DNA from: Novakomyces olei
Lineage: Eukaryota; Ascomycota; Novakomycetes; Novakomycetales; Novakomycetaceae
Reading direction: 5' to 3'
DNA length: 64,000 nucleotides
NCBI GenBank assembly: GCA_016906335.1
Contig: JADEYG010000007.1
Location: 1,628,001-1,692,000 of the forward strand
Shown here: in pieces, positions 21,156-33,162 of the stretch
Layout of the letters: each line of letters begins with the position of its first letter
Position numbering within the stretch: position 1 is the stretch's first letter
Position numbers and translations under genes: made by a program
The notes under the pieces: model-generated
What the model saw: only the letters and a program-made list of their open reading frames with translations
What the model was told of the DNA's origin: nothing
The model's database searches: none

Positions 21156-22856
21156 ATGCCAGAATCTGGGTGCAGAGTGCTACCGCGCAGCTTGTCTGCT
21201 CTAGCAGAAAACTGTTTTGAAGAAGGCTTGTGTAAGCTTATGACTGCAATCCCAATTCTCTTTTAGGCTTGAAATGATTCGTTTTATAATCATTCTTCTT
21301 CTTCCTCTTCTTCGTCTCATATACCTCTCTAATCTATCAACAAGACGGCCGCGGGTTCGATATTCTTATCGCTGCTACAAGTCCGCAAGGCAATTTGCCT
21401 CCAGAGTTCATTCCGTACGCAGACCATCTGGTCTTGGCTGCTACTGTAATGGTACAGTCGGCAGAACACGCCTCAGAATCCTCAACGGCCACTCTAAGGG
21501 CAACCCAACTTTTCCTCAATCAAACTGCCTGTTCTATTGAACTGGCAATGGACCACGATGAAACTCGTGATGCCTGGAAGGAATTGGCAATTACATCGCT
21601 TGCCTTTGAACAGGCCCCGCGTTCGCGTTTACAAAGGCGCCAGCAAACAGCAGCTCTACGCAACACTTTTTACTCTACACAAGAGAGTCCTGCAGACGAG
21701 GCTCTGGAACAAGAGCTGCTGGTAAAATCAAACATTTTTTCGGAATTTCCGGATTTTTGGAGCTTCTGTGGACACGTATTCCAGCTAGGCGACGCTCGTG
21801 ATTACGATCAACCTGTGGTCTTGGCCGATTCTGTAAATCAACAGCCTTTGCCTTTAGCGCTACGCTTTTACAGCCTATTCGAGTCCCTTTTACGGTTCGT
21901 CAAGGCTCTTTCACCCAGTCACCAGACTGTTCTGCCTCGCCATTACCTTGTCGGCCAACGTGATTCTCCAGAATTTTCAAAGATTGCTGAGGTCTTGGTT
22001 TCTTGTTGCACTAGCGGCACCAAAAATATAACGACATTCGATCATCTTTCTCCTGACGTCTCGCTACAACTGCTCGATCAAGCAATCGGCTGTGCAAGCG
22101 CTCGTGCCCAGTTGCTTGATAGCGCTTGGGCAGCATTGCAACAACGTGAACTTTATCCAGTTAACTGGAGTGCTCAATTACTGGCTGCTTTGTCTCGGGC
22201 TTTAAGACGGCAGTCCTTGCCATTATATTGTCATTTGTTGTCTGTATGCTGTCCTTACACTAGGATTTATTTATTTACGTATTCATGTATATATGTTTTT
22301 ATACATTTTTTATTCTTTGATTTGCCATTTCCACTATTTCCTTGCTAATCTTTAGTGTTTTCGAGGCCGCGTTGTTGAGCCGCTTCTTTTAACAATGTTT
22401 GAGTTATTGGCAATTTACGATCGTCGCTCTGATTCAGCGGGACACTTGCTTCTAGATCCGCTAGCGTTAATTCTTCCCGGAAAGCCAACGCTTTCGTCTC
22501 TTGCTAAACTGGCTTTTGCCTGTGAATTATATTTGAATACGATTTTACAGAAAAGAAGTGTAGCGCCTGCACGGTTATGTAAAATTGCTCTAAACGGAAT
22601 CGATGAGAGGGAAAAGGTAATACAGCAAACTTCCCAAAGTCAATCGTCTCTCAATGAATGCGATTCTTTTGCTCTTCGTATCCTCACTCAATCGCATACA
22701 AAAATGCGTCTAGCATTAGCAGACTCGGATCAGGAAAAGAACCGTTTATTGTCCCATGTGAAGCCAAAACTCGTTGTCAAAAGGGCTTCAAAGTACTGTG
22801 ATGCGGATGAAAGTGCACAATTTTCAAAGAGAATGCGTCTCGAGCTTGAGCTTTAG
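21156..22856 (+). CDS. Hypothetical protein, three exons, 491 residues
   Basis: Exons 21156..21231, 21345..22243 and 22356..22856 join in phase (donors GTAAGC and GTATGC; acceptors ACAAG and TTTAG after CTAAT branch sites; introns 113 and 112 bp). The protein reads EEGLYGRGFDILIAATSPQG across the first junction and is helical throughout, with NIFSEFPDFWSFCGHVFQLG and LRFYSLFESLLRFVKAL in the middle, and a basic end with KPKLVVKRASK. No domain or catalytic motif is recognised. An all-helical scaffold protein of a nuclear complex would fit, but this is a guess. The first intron could be annotated differently, but the phase and branch site support it. Confidence 0.7.
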
Positions 22857-23240
22857 AATTTTTTTTGCACAATGTTTATACCCTTTTGTTTACATATAAG
22901 TTGGAAGAATTCCTGGTTGAGCATGAACGCAATTTATTGGCCCTGTTTTTATTTTTAAAAAAAGGAAAGAATTACCCTTGTACTATATAGCATTGATTGA
23001 CTGCCAATTTATCGTTCATTTTGATATAACTAATGACTGTTTATGAAATAGCTTCTGCTAGCCATAATACTGGTAATTTATTAATACCATATCAAATAAA
23101 AAATATGCATGTTTGTTCTTGAGGTGTTATTTAATCCAAGCACTATATCAATCAATCAATCAATCGATCAACCAAAACCAATCAATAATTGTATTTTAAT
23201 TAATTAATTGTTTATTTATTTCGATCTATTTAATCGTACA
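22857..23240. other. Intergenic, convergent gene ends
   Basis: AT-rich, with an AATC repeat (about 23148..23170). No coding signal. Confidence 0.5.
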
Positions 23241-24470
23241 CTATGACACAAACTTGCCCCAGTTTACACTTGCGAGACCGTGGGGAAGATTGCACGCTCT
23301 CGCAACGTACTCGCCCCATGAAAGAGCCCAAATCCACGAGAGTAAAGCGCGTGTCAAACTAAATTTGCCATACTTGCCACCAAACACAGCAATCTCTAAC
23401 CCACAGCCAAATCCCATGGCCAAGAAAAACGAAAAGACTCGCCAAACAGCTGCCTCTGGAAGCAAAGGCACTAGAGCGTAAGCGTGATAGATGGCCATTA
23501 CCGCAAAAGCACTGCCATTCCCCAATGTATGTGAATGCGTGCATTTAACAATTGCGCGTTTCAAGTCGCGCAACGGAGCGGAAAACGCGTTGTGCCATTC
23601 CCAAGTCCAAAAATGTAAAAGCCCCGGCGCTCTCCATAGCGAACCAAACATGGGCGGAGAATCAACGGACCAGCGCAGGCACATGTGCATAGCTGTCCAT
23701 ATCAAATCAATAGCAAGCAATATTTGCAGCGGAAGCAGAAAAGGCACCCTACTGTCTGCCGCTGCGCCCTGTAAAAAAGCAAACATTATCGCGTTGTTTA
23801 CAAACTCGCGTCTCTCCTCCACCCTACTGTCGATTAGTTTTCGCGACGCGTCCAGTTCGCGTACGCTTTCGTAACGTAATTCCAATGTGAGCAAAACGGG
23901 TAATGGCCACGTGCGTTGGGCATGCGTGGGCAAGCCCCCTTTCCTCGTGAATTTGCCATACATTCTTCTGGCAGCTAGAAAATGTATGCATTTCAACACG
24001 CCCGTTGCCGCACAAAACCGGACAAGGGCGTCTAATTCCGGTAATGTCCGATCGCGGCCGATAAGCTGGGGAACTGCCGCGGCAGAGCCCACGTAAACTA
24101 CACACGCGACTGCTGCTAATATTGCTTGTGCCCACAGTGTGCCTTTGCCCTCTTTGCCTGTGCTAGTGGCAGGAGCAGATTTAATAGACGCGGTTCCCTT
24201 TGCCAAGGCCTGGTCTTGCCCACCGGGCGGGTCGATGCCTCGGATATGGGTATGATTTTCTTTGGAACCGTGTTTGTCTCGACGGCCTCCCTTTAAAATG
24301 GCCTCTTCTGGCTCTGTAGCGCCCACGTTTTTGCCAGTGCTACCGTTCATATCCGCACTCGTGGATTCTGCCATCGGCATTTGGCAGACGGAAGCGTAGC
24401 ATATCAGTGTGGCCGCAGTCTGGCCAAGTAGAGATAATGCCAGCTGCTCTGTTGTCGCGCTCAATGGCAT
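23241..24470 (-). CDS. Wax synthase-domain membrane protein
   Basis: A single exon of 409 residues starting at the ATG at 24470. After an N-terminal hydrophobic segment and a disordered linker (about 40-110) come several membrane segments (such as AQAILAAVACVVYVGSAAAV and SFFLAMGFGCGLEIAVFGG). The key block is FGSLWRAPGLLHFWTWEWHNAF, matching the wax-synthase domain signature in which LWR-P-L-DFWGRRWHQ carries the probable catalytic His (here in EWHN). The family transfers acyl groups to alcohols and includes fungal Tri7-type acetyltransferases. Substrate unknown. Residue G-R-R of the signature is replaced (TWEW), so activity is not certain. Confidence 0.75.
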   Translation of the reverse strand: MPLSATTEQLALSLLGQTAATLICYASVCQMPMAESTSADMNGSTGKNVGATEPEEAILKGGRRDKHGSKENHTHIRGIDPPGGQDQALAKGTASIKSAPATSTGKEGKGTLWAQAILAAVACVVYVGSAAAVPQLIGRDRTLPELDALVRFCAATGVLKCIHFLAARRMYGKFTRKGGLPTHAQRTWPLPVLLTLELRYESVRELDASRKLIDSRVEERREFVNNAIMFAFLQGAAADSRVPFLLPLQILLAIDLIWTAMHMCLRWSVDSPPMFGSLWRAPGLLHFWTWEWHNAFSAPLRDLKRAIVKCTHSHTLGNGSAFAVMAIYHAYALVPLLPEAAVWRVFSFFLAMGFGCGLEIAVFGGKYGKFSLTRALLSWIWALSWGEYVARACNLPHGLASVNWGKFVS

Positions 24471-26082
24471 TACCTGGCCGCTATCTTCATATCGTCGTCC
24501 TGTCAACGAGATATATAGTCGTTTATGATGTCAATCAGTGTATAGCGGTTGCCAGCACGTATGAATAATTATCCATAATATAATGATGTGCAATGTGGAT
24601 GGTTTACATTATTATGATATTTGTACTCTTTGGAAAATATAAACAATATAATTAAATAAATAAAGCTGGGCAAGTGTACTTTGGTTCGAATAGGCATTTT
24701 TGGTTTCTAAATTGCCATTGCCTACACAATTTTCTGATTAAAGTGACTTTTTTTAATCTTATTTATTTTACAATTTACATCTAATTATTCTGAAATCTGG
24801 TTCAAAAAAGAGCACTTTCTAGGGAAGATTATTTGGTAGCTGAGCAACGTAAATTTTTATCGATAGCAGAAATTTTAGAAATATTCATTTAATTTGCAAC
24901 ACACATTGGCCAGTCGGATTGTGATATATATTGATTGAGCTCCGACTGAGCGTCTGAGTAACCCAAAGTAATCGTTGCCAGCTATCCCACTTGATCATAA
25001 ACATAAACTATATAACTGGTTATCATGCAGACAAGACGCTTCACCATCTGCATGCAGATACAATGATATAGTTCAGAAACATGAAAAGTAAAGCAGCGCA
25101 AGAGCATTTTCAGATACTGCTTTTTCTGTATATCGTAAATTGTCGCTGTTCCATGCGAGTGCAACTTCATCAAATATAACCCGACATATCACCGAATTTC
25201 TTTAAAACCACCGAATGCCTGGATATTTCGTGCTTGGCAGCAACACACGCAAAAGGTCCATTGGACCGGCAACATTTGTTTTGGCTTTCTTTTTCCATTC
25301 GTTTTTAAAATCAAGCTCAGGACGAAAAAACTAAAATACAAACCAAACATAGCCAAAGAAACATAACTTGAAAAAATAAAAAGCAAATACAACCGGTCGA
25401 GCATATGAAACCCATGCACAATGCTAATGTTATACTTTTAACAATTCGTGATTAATGCATACGTGTGCTCTTCGATACAATTATGCGGAGAAAAGACACA
25501 CGTACGCGATCACAAATATAATTCAATCGTATAATCTTCCCGTACGGCATTATATAAAATACAATTGCCAGCAATCCCGAAAGTGTCAACACGTTGCCAA
25601 ACACACCGCGGCTCCAACGAAAATTCGATTTGGAAAAGACATAATTCGATATAGAGACAATGATTTGGGGTCCGAAGCAATACAAAGCTTGTACAAAACC
25701 AATAAAAATCATATAGTAGAATTTGCATTGCACATCATGGAAAGAGAAAAGATGAAATCAAGAACGCATATCAAAATACACTTTCGGAGGAAAATTTAGA
25801 TGAACATATATTCAACGAACATATATTCAAAGCCTCAATTGACTTGAAAATTAACTCCCTGTGCTTTCCTTTTCTCTCTTTGCTTCTCTTATTCATCGAA
25901 ACTCATTGTAATATTATACATTATAATGCCGATATCTCGTTATTTTTTAATTACAACCTTTTCCCGTTTTTTTTTGTTCCTAACCTTTTTGTTCCTCTTG
26001 ACCCTTTTTGTCCCTTGGCCTTTTTTGTCCCTCGACCCTTTTCATTCGTTGACCGTTCCCTTCCAGTATACTTTTACCCACG
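24471..26082. other. Intergenic 1.6 kb, AT-rich
   Basis: Very AT-rich. A minus-strand open stretch at 25452..25733 encodes a hydrophobic peptide with two membrane-like segments, discussed as a weak finding. The region 25976..26080 has short repeats of TTTTTGTCCCT(C/T)GACC just after the FLC-like gene. Confidence 0.4.
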
Positions 26083-28620
26083 TTAATGATCATACCCGAA
26101 TCCTCTCCGCCAGGGATCAGACGCATTATTACCACTATCGCCATTTGCACCAAAAGGCGCAAAGCTCCGTGGACCGCGAGGCCCTCGTGGCGAAGAAGGA
26201 AGGTCAGGTAGAGCGCGTGTACGGTAATTGTCCTCTGCTAAATTGTTATAGCTGCTATTAAAGCTGCTGTTATTGCTATTGCCCGCCTGCTGTACACCGG
26301 GAGGCAGGTTGAGTGAAGAGGCAGTATTAATCCGGGGCAGGCTTCCATTGCTACTGCTTGCCAGGGAATATTGAGAATCTCTGGCAAAGGGAGCAGAAGG
26401 AGGTAAAGGACTTTCAGCTGCATTTAAAGGCTGATAAGAGGTTGTAGAAACCTGCCGTTCGTGCTGCCTTACACTATTACTGCCACTGCTCGTGCCGTCA
26501 CCGAAAACCAGACCGGAGTCGTCTCGATGAGAAAAGGAAGACTTGCCCTGATGATGAGCAAACGCCTCCGGATCAAAAGGAGCCGCAGGCAGAGGAGCAT
26601 CTCTATCCTTTTTATAGGCTAATCGCGTAACGTCATCGAGACCCTCCTCATCGTCATCGTCATCATTGTCGATATTGCTCCGCATTATCGCCTGCTTGGG
26701 CTCCAGTGGCCCTATATTAGAGGGCATATTCTCCATCTCTGTGGACCCATTGCCCTCAAATTTGGTGGAATTCAAGTATGAAGCCCTATTATCCTTCATC
26801 TTCTTATACCTAACGTCAGGATTCTTCGCAATCAGAGCCACCATAGCAGAGACGATGACGAGGATCAGAAGGATGAGGGATACGATTGCGTTTATCACGA
26901 AAAACACTACGCCCAGTACGCCGGCGGCAATGTAGGGCAGAGTTGAGGCTGGAGAAAAAATGACGATAAAAACAGCAGAGAGCATGTTGATAGTAGCGAT
27001 AAAGATCATGAAGGCATTCGTCCGCCTGTCCATAAAAGGCCGCAGAGCACAGACCAGGATAAAGTACAGTCCATCCACAACCATAAGCGTAATCGCCTGG
27101 GCAGTCGGGTTTGACTGGCTCAGTCCAATAACCATACTCTTCACCAGAATAAAAATAATAGTCAGCAGTACGAACCAGTATTTTTGTGCCTGGTACTGTA
27201 TGTACAGAAACCCCCAGCGATGAACGGTTCTGGGGTCGGAAAAAAGCAAATAAGCAGGATTGTTATGCAGCTTGATACTGCGCTGAGCCGCAAAAACAAC
27301 ACGGATACATGCCCAGGCCAGCAGTATGGTGGAAACAAGGAGCATAATAACGGCAAGCAAGACAGCAGCCGGCGAATCTCGTTGGGTGAGCTCCCACATG
27401 GAAAGCAGAGTTATTTGTGGGTAACAAATGAAAAGGAACCGGTAAAGGACTCCACGCAAAACGTTCTTCCACCCATTACGGAACTCGAGAAACCGGTAAT
27501 TTTGTATAATTCGCCGGCGCACAAGAAACTCTGTTATACCTTTAAACACGAGAACAATAAGCGCCACTGCACACAGCAGAATAATGCACCAAGAGTAGCC
27601 TGTCATATATATATTAGTGCTGTTTATACCCGACCGGAACCCAACGCGTTTTATCCCACGCAGGACCATAACAGAGCGGCTATACTGTGCCCCGGCAGTA
27701 TCGCTTGTACGCTTATAAAGTCCCGGGACGAGGTCGCGCTTCTGCATAACGATACTACGGTCCGCCCGTTCTTCCCACAGGGTTGAGGGCGTACCCCCCG
27801 TGGAGTTTATGTACCACTGGAAAATGTCTTGCATAAACTGCAGTTTAATAATGCCCATAGACCACTGAAAGTTTTGAGTCCACGACCGCACGATCGGAGG
27901 CATCGGCACGGAAGCCATTCCGTAGATTGCCTGTGACTGGAAGAAAGAAAACAGGGCAATTGCGTGGGAGGCAACGTGGGCTGCGGTGTTTGCATTCCCC
28001 TGGGCGGATGAAATTCCAGCCACCAAAAAAGCCAGCAACGAGATGACTGCCGTTACCCAGGCAACAGGGATGGAATGCACAGTCTTGGAGTTTGAGAGTG
28101 TAGCCTGCACACACGCCACCTGCCTGTTATCCGTGTTGTTTACCCGCACAGTGACTACACCGTCGAGGTCGGGAAAAGTGTAGGCGATAGAGGGGATGAT
28201 GTTGTTCACATTAGAGCCGACCGTGAGAAAAGACTGAGCCTGAATCGGCCCAGAGGCAAGATTGCAAAGCTGCGCAATCCCGAAACTGCACGAGTCCCGT
28301 GTTTCTCTCAGAATCTGCCTGCCGTAAGCATAAATAGCCAGCTCCACATGAACCTGGCCGGATATAGTCGACTGCCCTTCAATGTTGAAGACAACCGTTC
28401 GATTGTGGGGAAAATAGTGCACATCAAATGTGGACGCCGTTATTCCAGAATTTGCCATACAAGTGGCCAGTCCTTCCGTGCCAACGCGCCTTTGCGCGTA
28501 TACTGGGGAAGGTGAAAACAAGGCGATCAGAAAAAACGAGAGCAGGAGTTTACGTATACTAAATCGCGGCTCCGTCGCAGAGTCGCTGCCGGTCCAAGCG
28601 GGCATTGCAGCCACCGCCAT
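26083..28620 (-). CDS. TRP-like flavin carrier (FLC) family membrane protein
   Basis: A single exon of 845 residues. A signal peptide (LLLSFFLIALFSPSPVYAQ) is followed by an extracytoplasmic ML-like domain (about 45-190) with paired Cys, and then a TRP-like membrane domain with about nine segments, starting at IPVAWVTAVISLLAFLVAGI and including HAIALFSFFQSQAIYGM, FQWSMGIIKLQFM and YWFVLLTIIFILVKSMVIGL. The cytosolic tail (about 610-845) is disordered and Ser/Asn/Pro rich. This layout is that of fungal Flc1-3/Pkd2 proteins, implicated in FAD transport to the ER, calcium homeostasis and cell-wall integrity. Length fits the family (700-1000). Which paralogue it is cannot be told. Confidence 0.9.
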   Translation of the reverse strand: MAVAAMPAWTGSDSATEPRFSIRKLLLSFFLIALFSPSPVYAQRRVGTEGLATCMANSGITASTFDVHYFPHNRTVVFNIEGQSTISGQVHVELAIYAYGRQILRETRDSCSFGIAQLCNLASGPIQAQSFLTVGSNVNNIIPSIAYTFPDLDGVVTVRVNNTDNRQVACVQATLSNSKTVHSIPVAWVTAVISLLAFLVAGISSAQGNANTAAHVASHAIALFSFFQSQAIYGMASVPMPPIVRSWTQNFQWSMGIIKLQFMQDIFQWYINSTGGTPSTLWEERADRSIVMQKRDLVPGLYKRTSDTAGAQYSRSVMVLRGIKRVGFRSGINSTNIYMTGYSWCIILLCAVALIVLVFKGITEFLVRRRIIQNYRFLEFRNGWKNVLRGVLYRFLFICYPQITLLSMWELTQRDSPAAVLLAVIMLLVSTILLAWACIRVVFAAQRSIKLHNNPAYLLFSDPRTVHRWGFLYIQYQAQKYWFVLLTIIFILVKSMVIGLSQSNPTAQAITLMVVDGLYFILVCALRPFMDRRTNAFMIFIATINMLSAVFIVIFSPASTLPYIAAGVLGVVFFVINAIVSLILLILVIVSAMVALIAKNPDVRYKKMKDNRASYLNSTKFEGNGSTEMENMPSNIGPLEPKQAIMRSNIDNDDDDDEEGLDDVTRLAYKKDRDAPLPAAPFDPEAFAHHQGKSSFSHRDDSGLVFGDGTSSGSNSVRQHERQVSTTSYQPLNAAESPLPPSAPFARDSQYSLASSSNGSLPRINTASSLNLPPGVQQAGNSNNSSFNSSYNNLAEDNYRTRALPDLPSSPRGPRGPRSFAPFGANGDSGNNASDPWRRGFGYDH

Positions 28621-30383
28621 GCAGGATTACAGCAGTTCCGCAGACTGCCGTTGGGATAAACGAGAGTGATGCGGCTGTGGCAGATCTGTCGTGCCTTTTC
28701 GCGAGTATATCCTGCTATTATTTTGTATTTATTTAGTACAATAATATCGGCATGAGATTAGTACAGGCTACTTGTTTGCTTGCAGATTTACTCGTGTAAA
28801 AAATTCGTAAAACATACACTTGACTCAACGAATATTGTGTTTTAGATAATAATTGCTACTCCACTCTCCATCCAATACAATAAGCCTGCCGCTCACTCTT
28901 GCTCGCTCCTTACATTACTGCGAAATGCATACCTTAAATTGGACAAAGTATGGTCCTTATTGATTTATTAAAGCGTACCCCGGCTGCCTGTCTAATCACA
29001 TAATACAATATGATAGATTAAATATCTCGATTAAAATTCACAACACAATGCAATTGTGTTTCACTAGACGGATGTCTAGCACGTACTTTTGTCCGCATAT
29101 TCTGTTAAACCAACCCGAATGCTCTGCCAACTGTTGCTATTTACTACAGCGAGTCTTTGGACTCTGCTTTTACCTAATCGTTCTCTATAGCTTTCATGTA
29201 TTTATTATTAATTAATGTCGTTTCTTTCACCTCAAATCGTACACCTGCTCTTGGCGAACGCCACTCCGCCACTTTGTATAGTAATGCAAATTTGGCGTCC
29301 ATTTTTTACGTGTCTCACCCAAAATAGAAGCATTGTTGAACGGGTTGATGGCGGTAATATTGCTTAAACATATTTCGTATGATTTTAAATAAATATTCAT
29401 TATAGATCTTTTGCAACGATTCATGCTGTTTATGCAAGCGACGGTTCAACAAGTAATAGTATGTTTGACAAGTAGCTGTTATATTACCTGACAGCTCTTG
29501 CGAGTGCACTATGCAGGTTTCAGTGGTCAATTATGTATGAAGAACAGACGGAGACAGCATAGGGACAACTCGCTATAGTGCAAACACTGATACATAGCTG
29601 TCACTACTAGGTGAGGTCGAGACTTGCTAGTAGTAGTTTGCGGTATACGAATGTTTTGTATAATTTCATTATGGCACGTCGATTGAACAAGAATTCGTAA
29701 ATACTCTCTGCAAGAAAAATAATATCATTTACGCGCATTTTCTTCCAGTCCAGCCAAACAATTAACCAGGAGTATACGGGCGAGCGATTGAAAGAAAGTT
29801 ATGATCGCAAAGCAAGGCGAATAAATCCTAATCCTTGATGTTTTGTATATAAATATACAAGATCAACGGACTAAACTCTTAATACATCGATTAATATCAA
29901 TTATTTTGATCACAATCTCCATTCGTAAATTCACCCGGCACTCTACTTTCCACGTCTACGCCAGCATATCCCCATAGCAAGTTAGTTTATTGTGGAAACT
30001 CGCCACTGTCTGACTCCATAAGAAGCCCCCAATACCTTTGATTTCATCATCGTTGAGCACTTTCCCAAAGAGAACAAAGGTACTTGACAGCTATAGTTGA
30101 CGGAAATTATCCTGCGCGAGTTCTCACAATAATCAACAATGCCCGGCTTCCACTTGCCAATTGCTGTATGCATACTGTAATCAGCCTGCGTCGAAACTTT
30201 TGCGTGCCCAATATGATGCGGCTTTCTTTTTCAGCTCGTAGCACTATTCGCAAGACAAATTTCCATCCAGTTCAGCGGCGAATCGTATTGTTCACGCTGT
30301 CTTTTTCTCTGATTTATAGACTTCAAACAGCTTGAAAGATAAATAAAACTTTCAAAGCCTATCAATACGTATACATCGACTCA
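28621..30383. other. Intergenic 1.8 kb, no supported gene
   Basis: AT-rich. Several 60-80-codon open stretches on both strands overlap each other and lack motifs. I see no splice-compatible chain of exons. Confidence 0.4.
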
Positions 30384-31832
30384 TCAAGTCACGGGAATCA
30401 TAGCATGATCAATTTGATAAATTGATATTAATTCTTGCCACGTCGACATATCAAGGCTCAAAACTGCCTGTTTTTGCCGAAATCCACGTGTAATATCTGC
30501 TTCTGTAGCTGGCTCCCTTAATTCTGGATGAAAAAAAAATTCAATGTTAGCCATGCTCAGAACCATTAAAGACATAAGTAAGGAAAAAAGAAAGAAAGAA
30601 AGACATTAGTAATTCATTAATGGCCAAGCTTACCAAGATAGGGCCCGCCTTCCGAATCGTCTTCACCTGTAATCCCCACTTTACCGTCTCGCAATAAGAA
30701 ACTGAGGTGAAATAAGTTTTCAACCGTTTTGCCAAACGAGGTTGGATCTACAAAAAACTTAAACATGTTAATACGCTCTGACTCCTGCTGCTGCAACGCT
30801 TCGCGTAGACCACGATAAACGGCCATTACATTACGAGTAGTAGCAGAAGTCCCCGTACTAAGATCGCCCGCATCTTCTACTTGAGACGGCTTTACTGCTC
30901 TTTCTGCATCATCAAAACGTCGCCGTGGACGCTGTGAAGCTGCTCGTTCCTTTCTTTCCAGAGACAGTGGACCAAGCAAGAAATCTATAGTCGGCGCACG
31001 ACGAGAATAACGCCAGCAATGCCGACCCAGTTTGTTCCACTGAAAGCTATTATTGCCCGATCTGTCTTCAATCTCACTGCTCTCATGATCTATCATATAA
31101 GCCGCCACTTTTTCCAGAAATTTGTCCAGGTCTACGCCTTTTTGGCTTCCCAAGTTTAACTTGCGAGTTCCTGTGGAAGCAATATCGACCGTCCTGGTGA
31201 GAAATTTGGAATCCAGCGATGATTCCTGTGTTGTCCGGACTATGCATGAATATTCGAATGCCAAATTAAACTGTATACAGAATAGAAGAAGGAAACCAAA
31301 TAGAAATGAAATGAAACAGACTGAACAGTTGACGAACTTGTTGAGATTGATCAGAGATAAAATAGATTCTAAACAAAGAAAAAAAGAAAGAAAAACCAAG
31401 TCAAGTCAAAGGAGAAAGAGAAAGAAGAATAAAGCTCTAAAACTAGCAAGAATAAAATTAAATATTATCATGTAGCGTACCGTCTGTGAAAAGCGCGTTA
31501 CCGGTACGAATGTGCTGTAATACAGCTTTAGCCTGACGCGGCTGTGTCCATTCAACGCGCCGGTCTGTCAGAATTAGAGCAAATATAAGAAAAATTTATA
31601 TATTACCATCGCCTTCTTTAATTAACTTTCTATACTCCTGCCGCAATCGCCTTCTTTCGTCCCTATCCTGATCTTGTGCATATATTGCTAACGCGTCTCC
31701 GCCAATGCTTTGTACATCATCGGCAGAGCCGTTACGATCAGCTCCATTATCGCCATTTGTATGGCTTTGCGACGATGAATTGTTAGTCTCTGGAGAGCTA
31801 CTGCGATGCCTATGCCGTCTAGCTACGGACAT
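30384..31832 (-). CDS. NSE4: SMC5-SMC6 complex kleisin NSE4
   Basis: Exons 31607..31832, 31481..31564 and 30634..31239 join in phase (introns 42 and 241 bp); a last exon lies at 30384..30555. The N-terminus is disordered, then a helix with RRRLRQEYRKLIKEGD. Across the second junction comes ALFTDVRTTQESSLDSKFL, the Nse4 N-terminal Smc6-binding region. Further on are MFKFFVDPTSFGKTVENLFHLSFLLRDGKVGI, shown in parts: DPTSFGKTVENLF and FLLRDGKV, the conserved C-terminal winged-helix, and finally STWQELISIYQIDHAMIP. Nse4 bridges the Smc5 and Smc6 heads for DNA repair. Odd: the last junction (donor GTAAGC at 30633, acceptor CTGAG at 30556) is out of phase by one; a run of nine T in the coding strand follows directly. 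Confidence 0.88.
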
Positions 31833-33162
31833 TCGTCTCTTCCGTTTGATCGTCGCGACTATCGTTTATCGCATAAATAACAAATTAAATAAAACAAATA
31901 CCTAATTATAGCAAATATTACAGCAAATATTAATTTACAGCAAATATTAATTTACAGCAAATATTAATTTAAAGCAAATATTAATTTAAAGCAAATATTA
32001 ATTTACAGCAAATATTAATTTACAGCAAATATTAATTTACAGCAAATATTAATTTACAGCAAATATTAATTTACAGCAAATATTAATTTACAGCAAATAT
32101 TTTCTATGCATTCATATTATGTTTTCATTGGAAAATCGATTATTTCCAATGTTTCCCGGAAAACTTCAATGCAGTTTCTTCAAGTCAACTGGTCGGATAC
32201 CGTCAATTATCTACCAACTGTGACGCAAAATTGCATTTAGCACTGATAAATAGCTTTTAATACAATTTATGTCGTGAATGTATATTTTAATGTTGACATA
32301 GACATCAAGCTGGAAAGCCTCTTCCCGCCCTTACATGGACCTTTTGTAAAAAATCGAGAAAACGTACTAGATGTTTACACTATGCTACCAATCAAATGTC
32401 CACAGCCAGACAGCGTTTATTGAGTACTCATATATCTCCGATCCCATAAGCATGATTTTAACCCATCCGACCGCGTGCTATTAAAAAATTGTTCATAGAT
32501 CAGGAACGAAACGCGGCAGCTGTTATTGATGGCGCTCATCCTGCAGGAACGCTCCTCTGTAAAACTTCTTTACATAGCAAATCAAAACAAAGCAGGGCGA
32601 CATTTTGGCCAGCAGCCGACACATCACCTCGACTCGTAAGTCAGTACATTCATTTATTACATTTCAGCCGAGATTCGAGCGTGTACCTAGCCATTTGGCA
32701 AGGTTTCTTTTTATTAATTTAAACTCTTTTGCGCGATTTATTCGAACAAAATATATTGCCCGCATTTTAGCAGTTCAACGATTGCGCAATCGATGACACC
32801 AGAAGCACACGCAAATTTGAAAGGAATTAAAGCCTGCCTTTTTTTCCTCACTCAGATAAAATTTCAACTGGATTAGTAAGAGCATTAGGACTCTGTGTAT
32901 CCCACAGTTAGGTGGCAAACATCTCAGCTATTGCTGCCGCAGACCAATAATTTATCAAATGTGTATATTTATTTTGTTTACTACTCTAATTTACTGTCGT
33001 TTATTATCGATGATCGGTTCAGTATATCTTCTTTGCTCATGCCAATACTAGTCCTATAGTGTTTCACTAAATCTGGTTTGGAACAAGAAAATGAAGCAAT
33101 ACCGCAGTATGTTTCGTTTCAATCCTCCTTTTCATATTACCTGGCATGTATGTCGTCAAACA
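31833..33162. other. Intergenic 1.3 kb with 17-bp tandem array
   Basis: It contains the 17-bp tandem repeat at 31911..32102. The remainder (32103..33162) shows no gene-like signal. Confidence 0.45.
31911..32102. repeat. 17-bp tandem repeat, about 11 copies
   Basis: Unit AATTTACAGCAAATATT; two copies carry AATTTAAAG instead. It lies about 80 bp upstream of the NSE4 start, so within its promoter region. Each unit contains the acceptor-like TTTACAG. Confidence 0.95.

Noticed and set aside
21337-21370. tRNA-like GGGTTCGA sequence
   Set aside because: No acceptor stem or D-arm surrounds it and it lies inside the coding exon of the 491-residue gene.
29227-30335. Several open stretches of 60-80 codons
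   Set aside because: They overlap on both strands, have no motifs and no phase-compatible splice chain.
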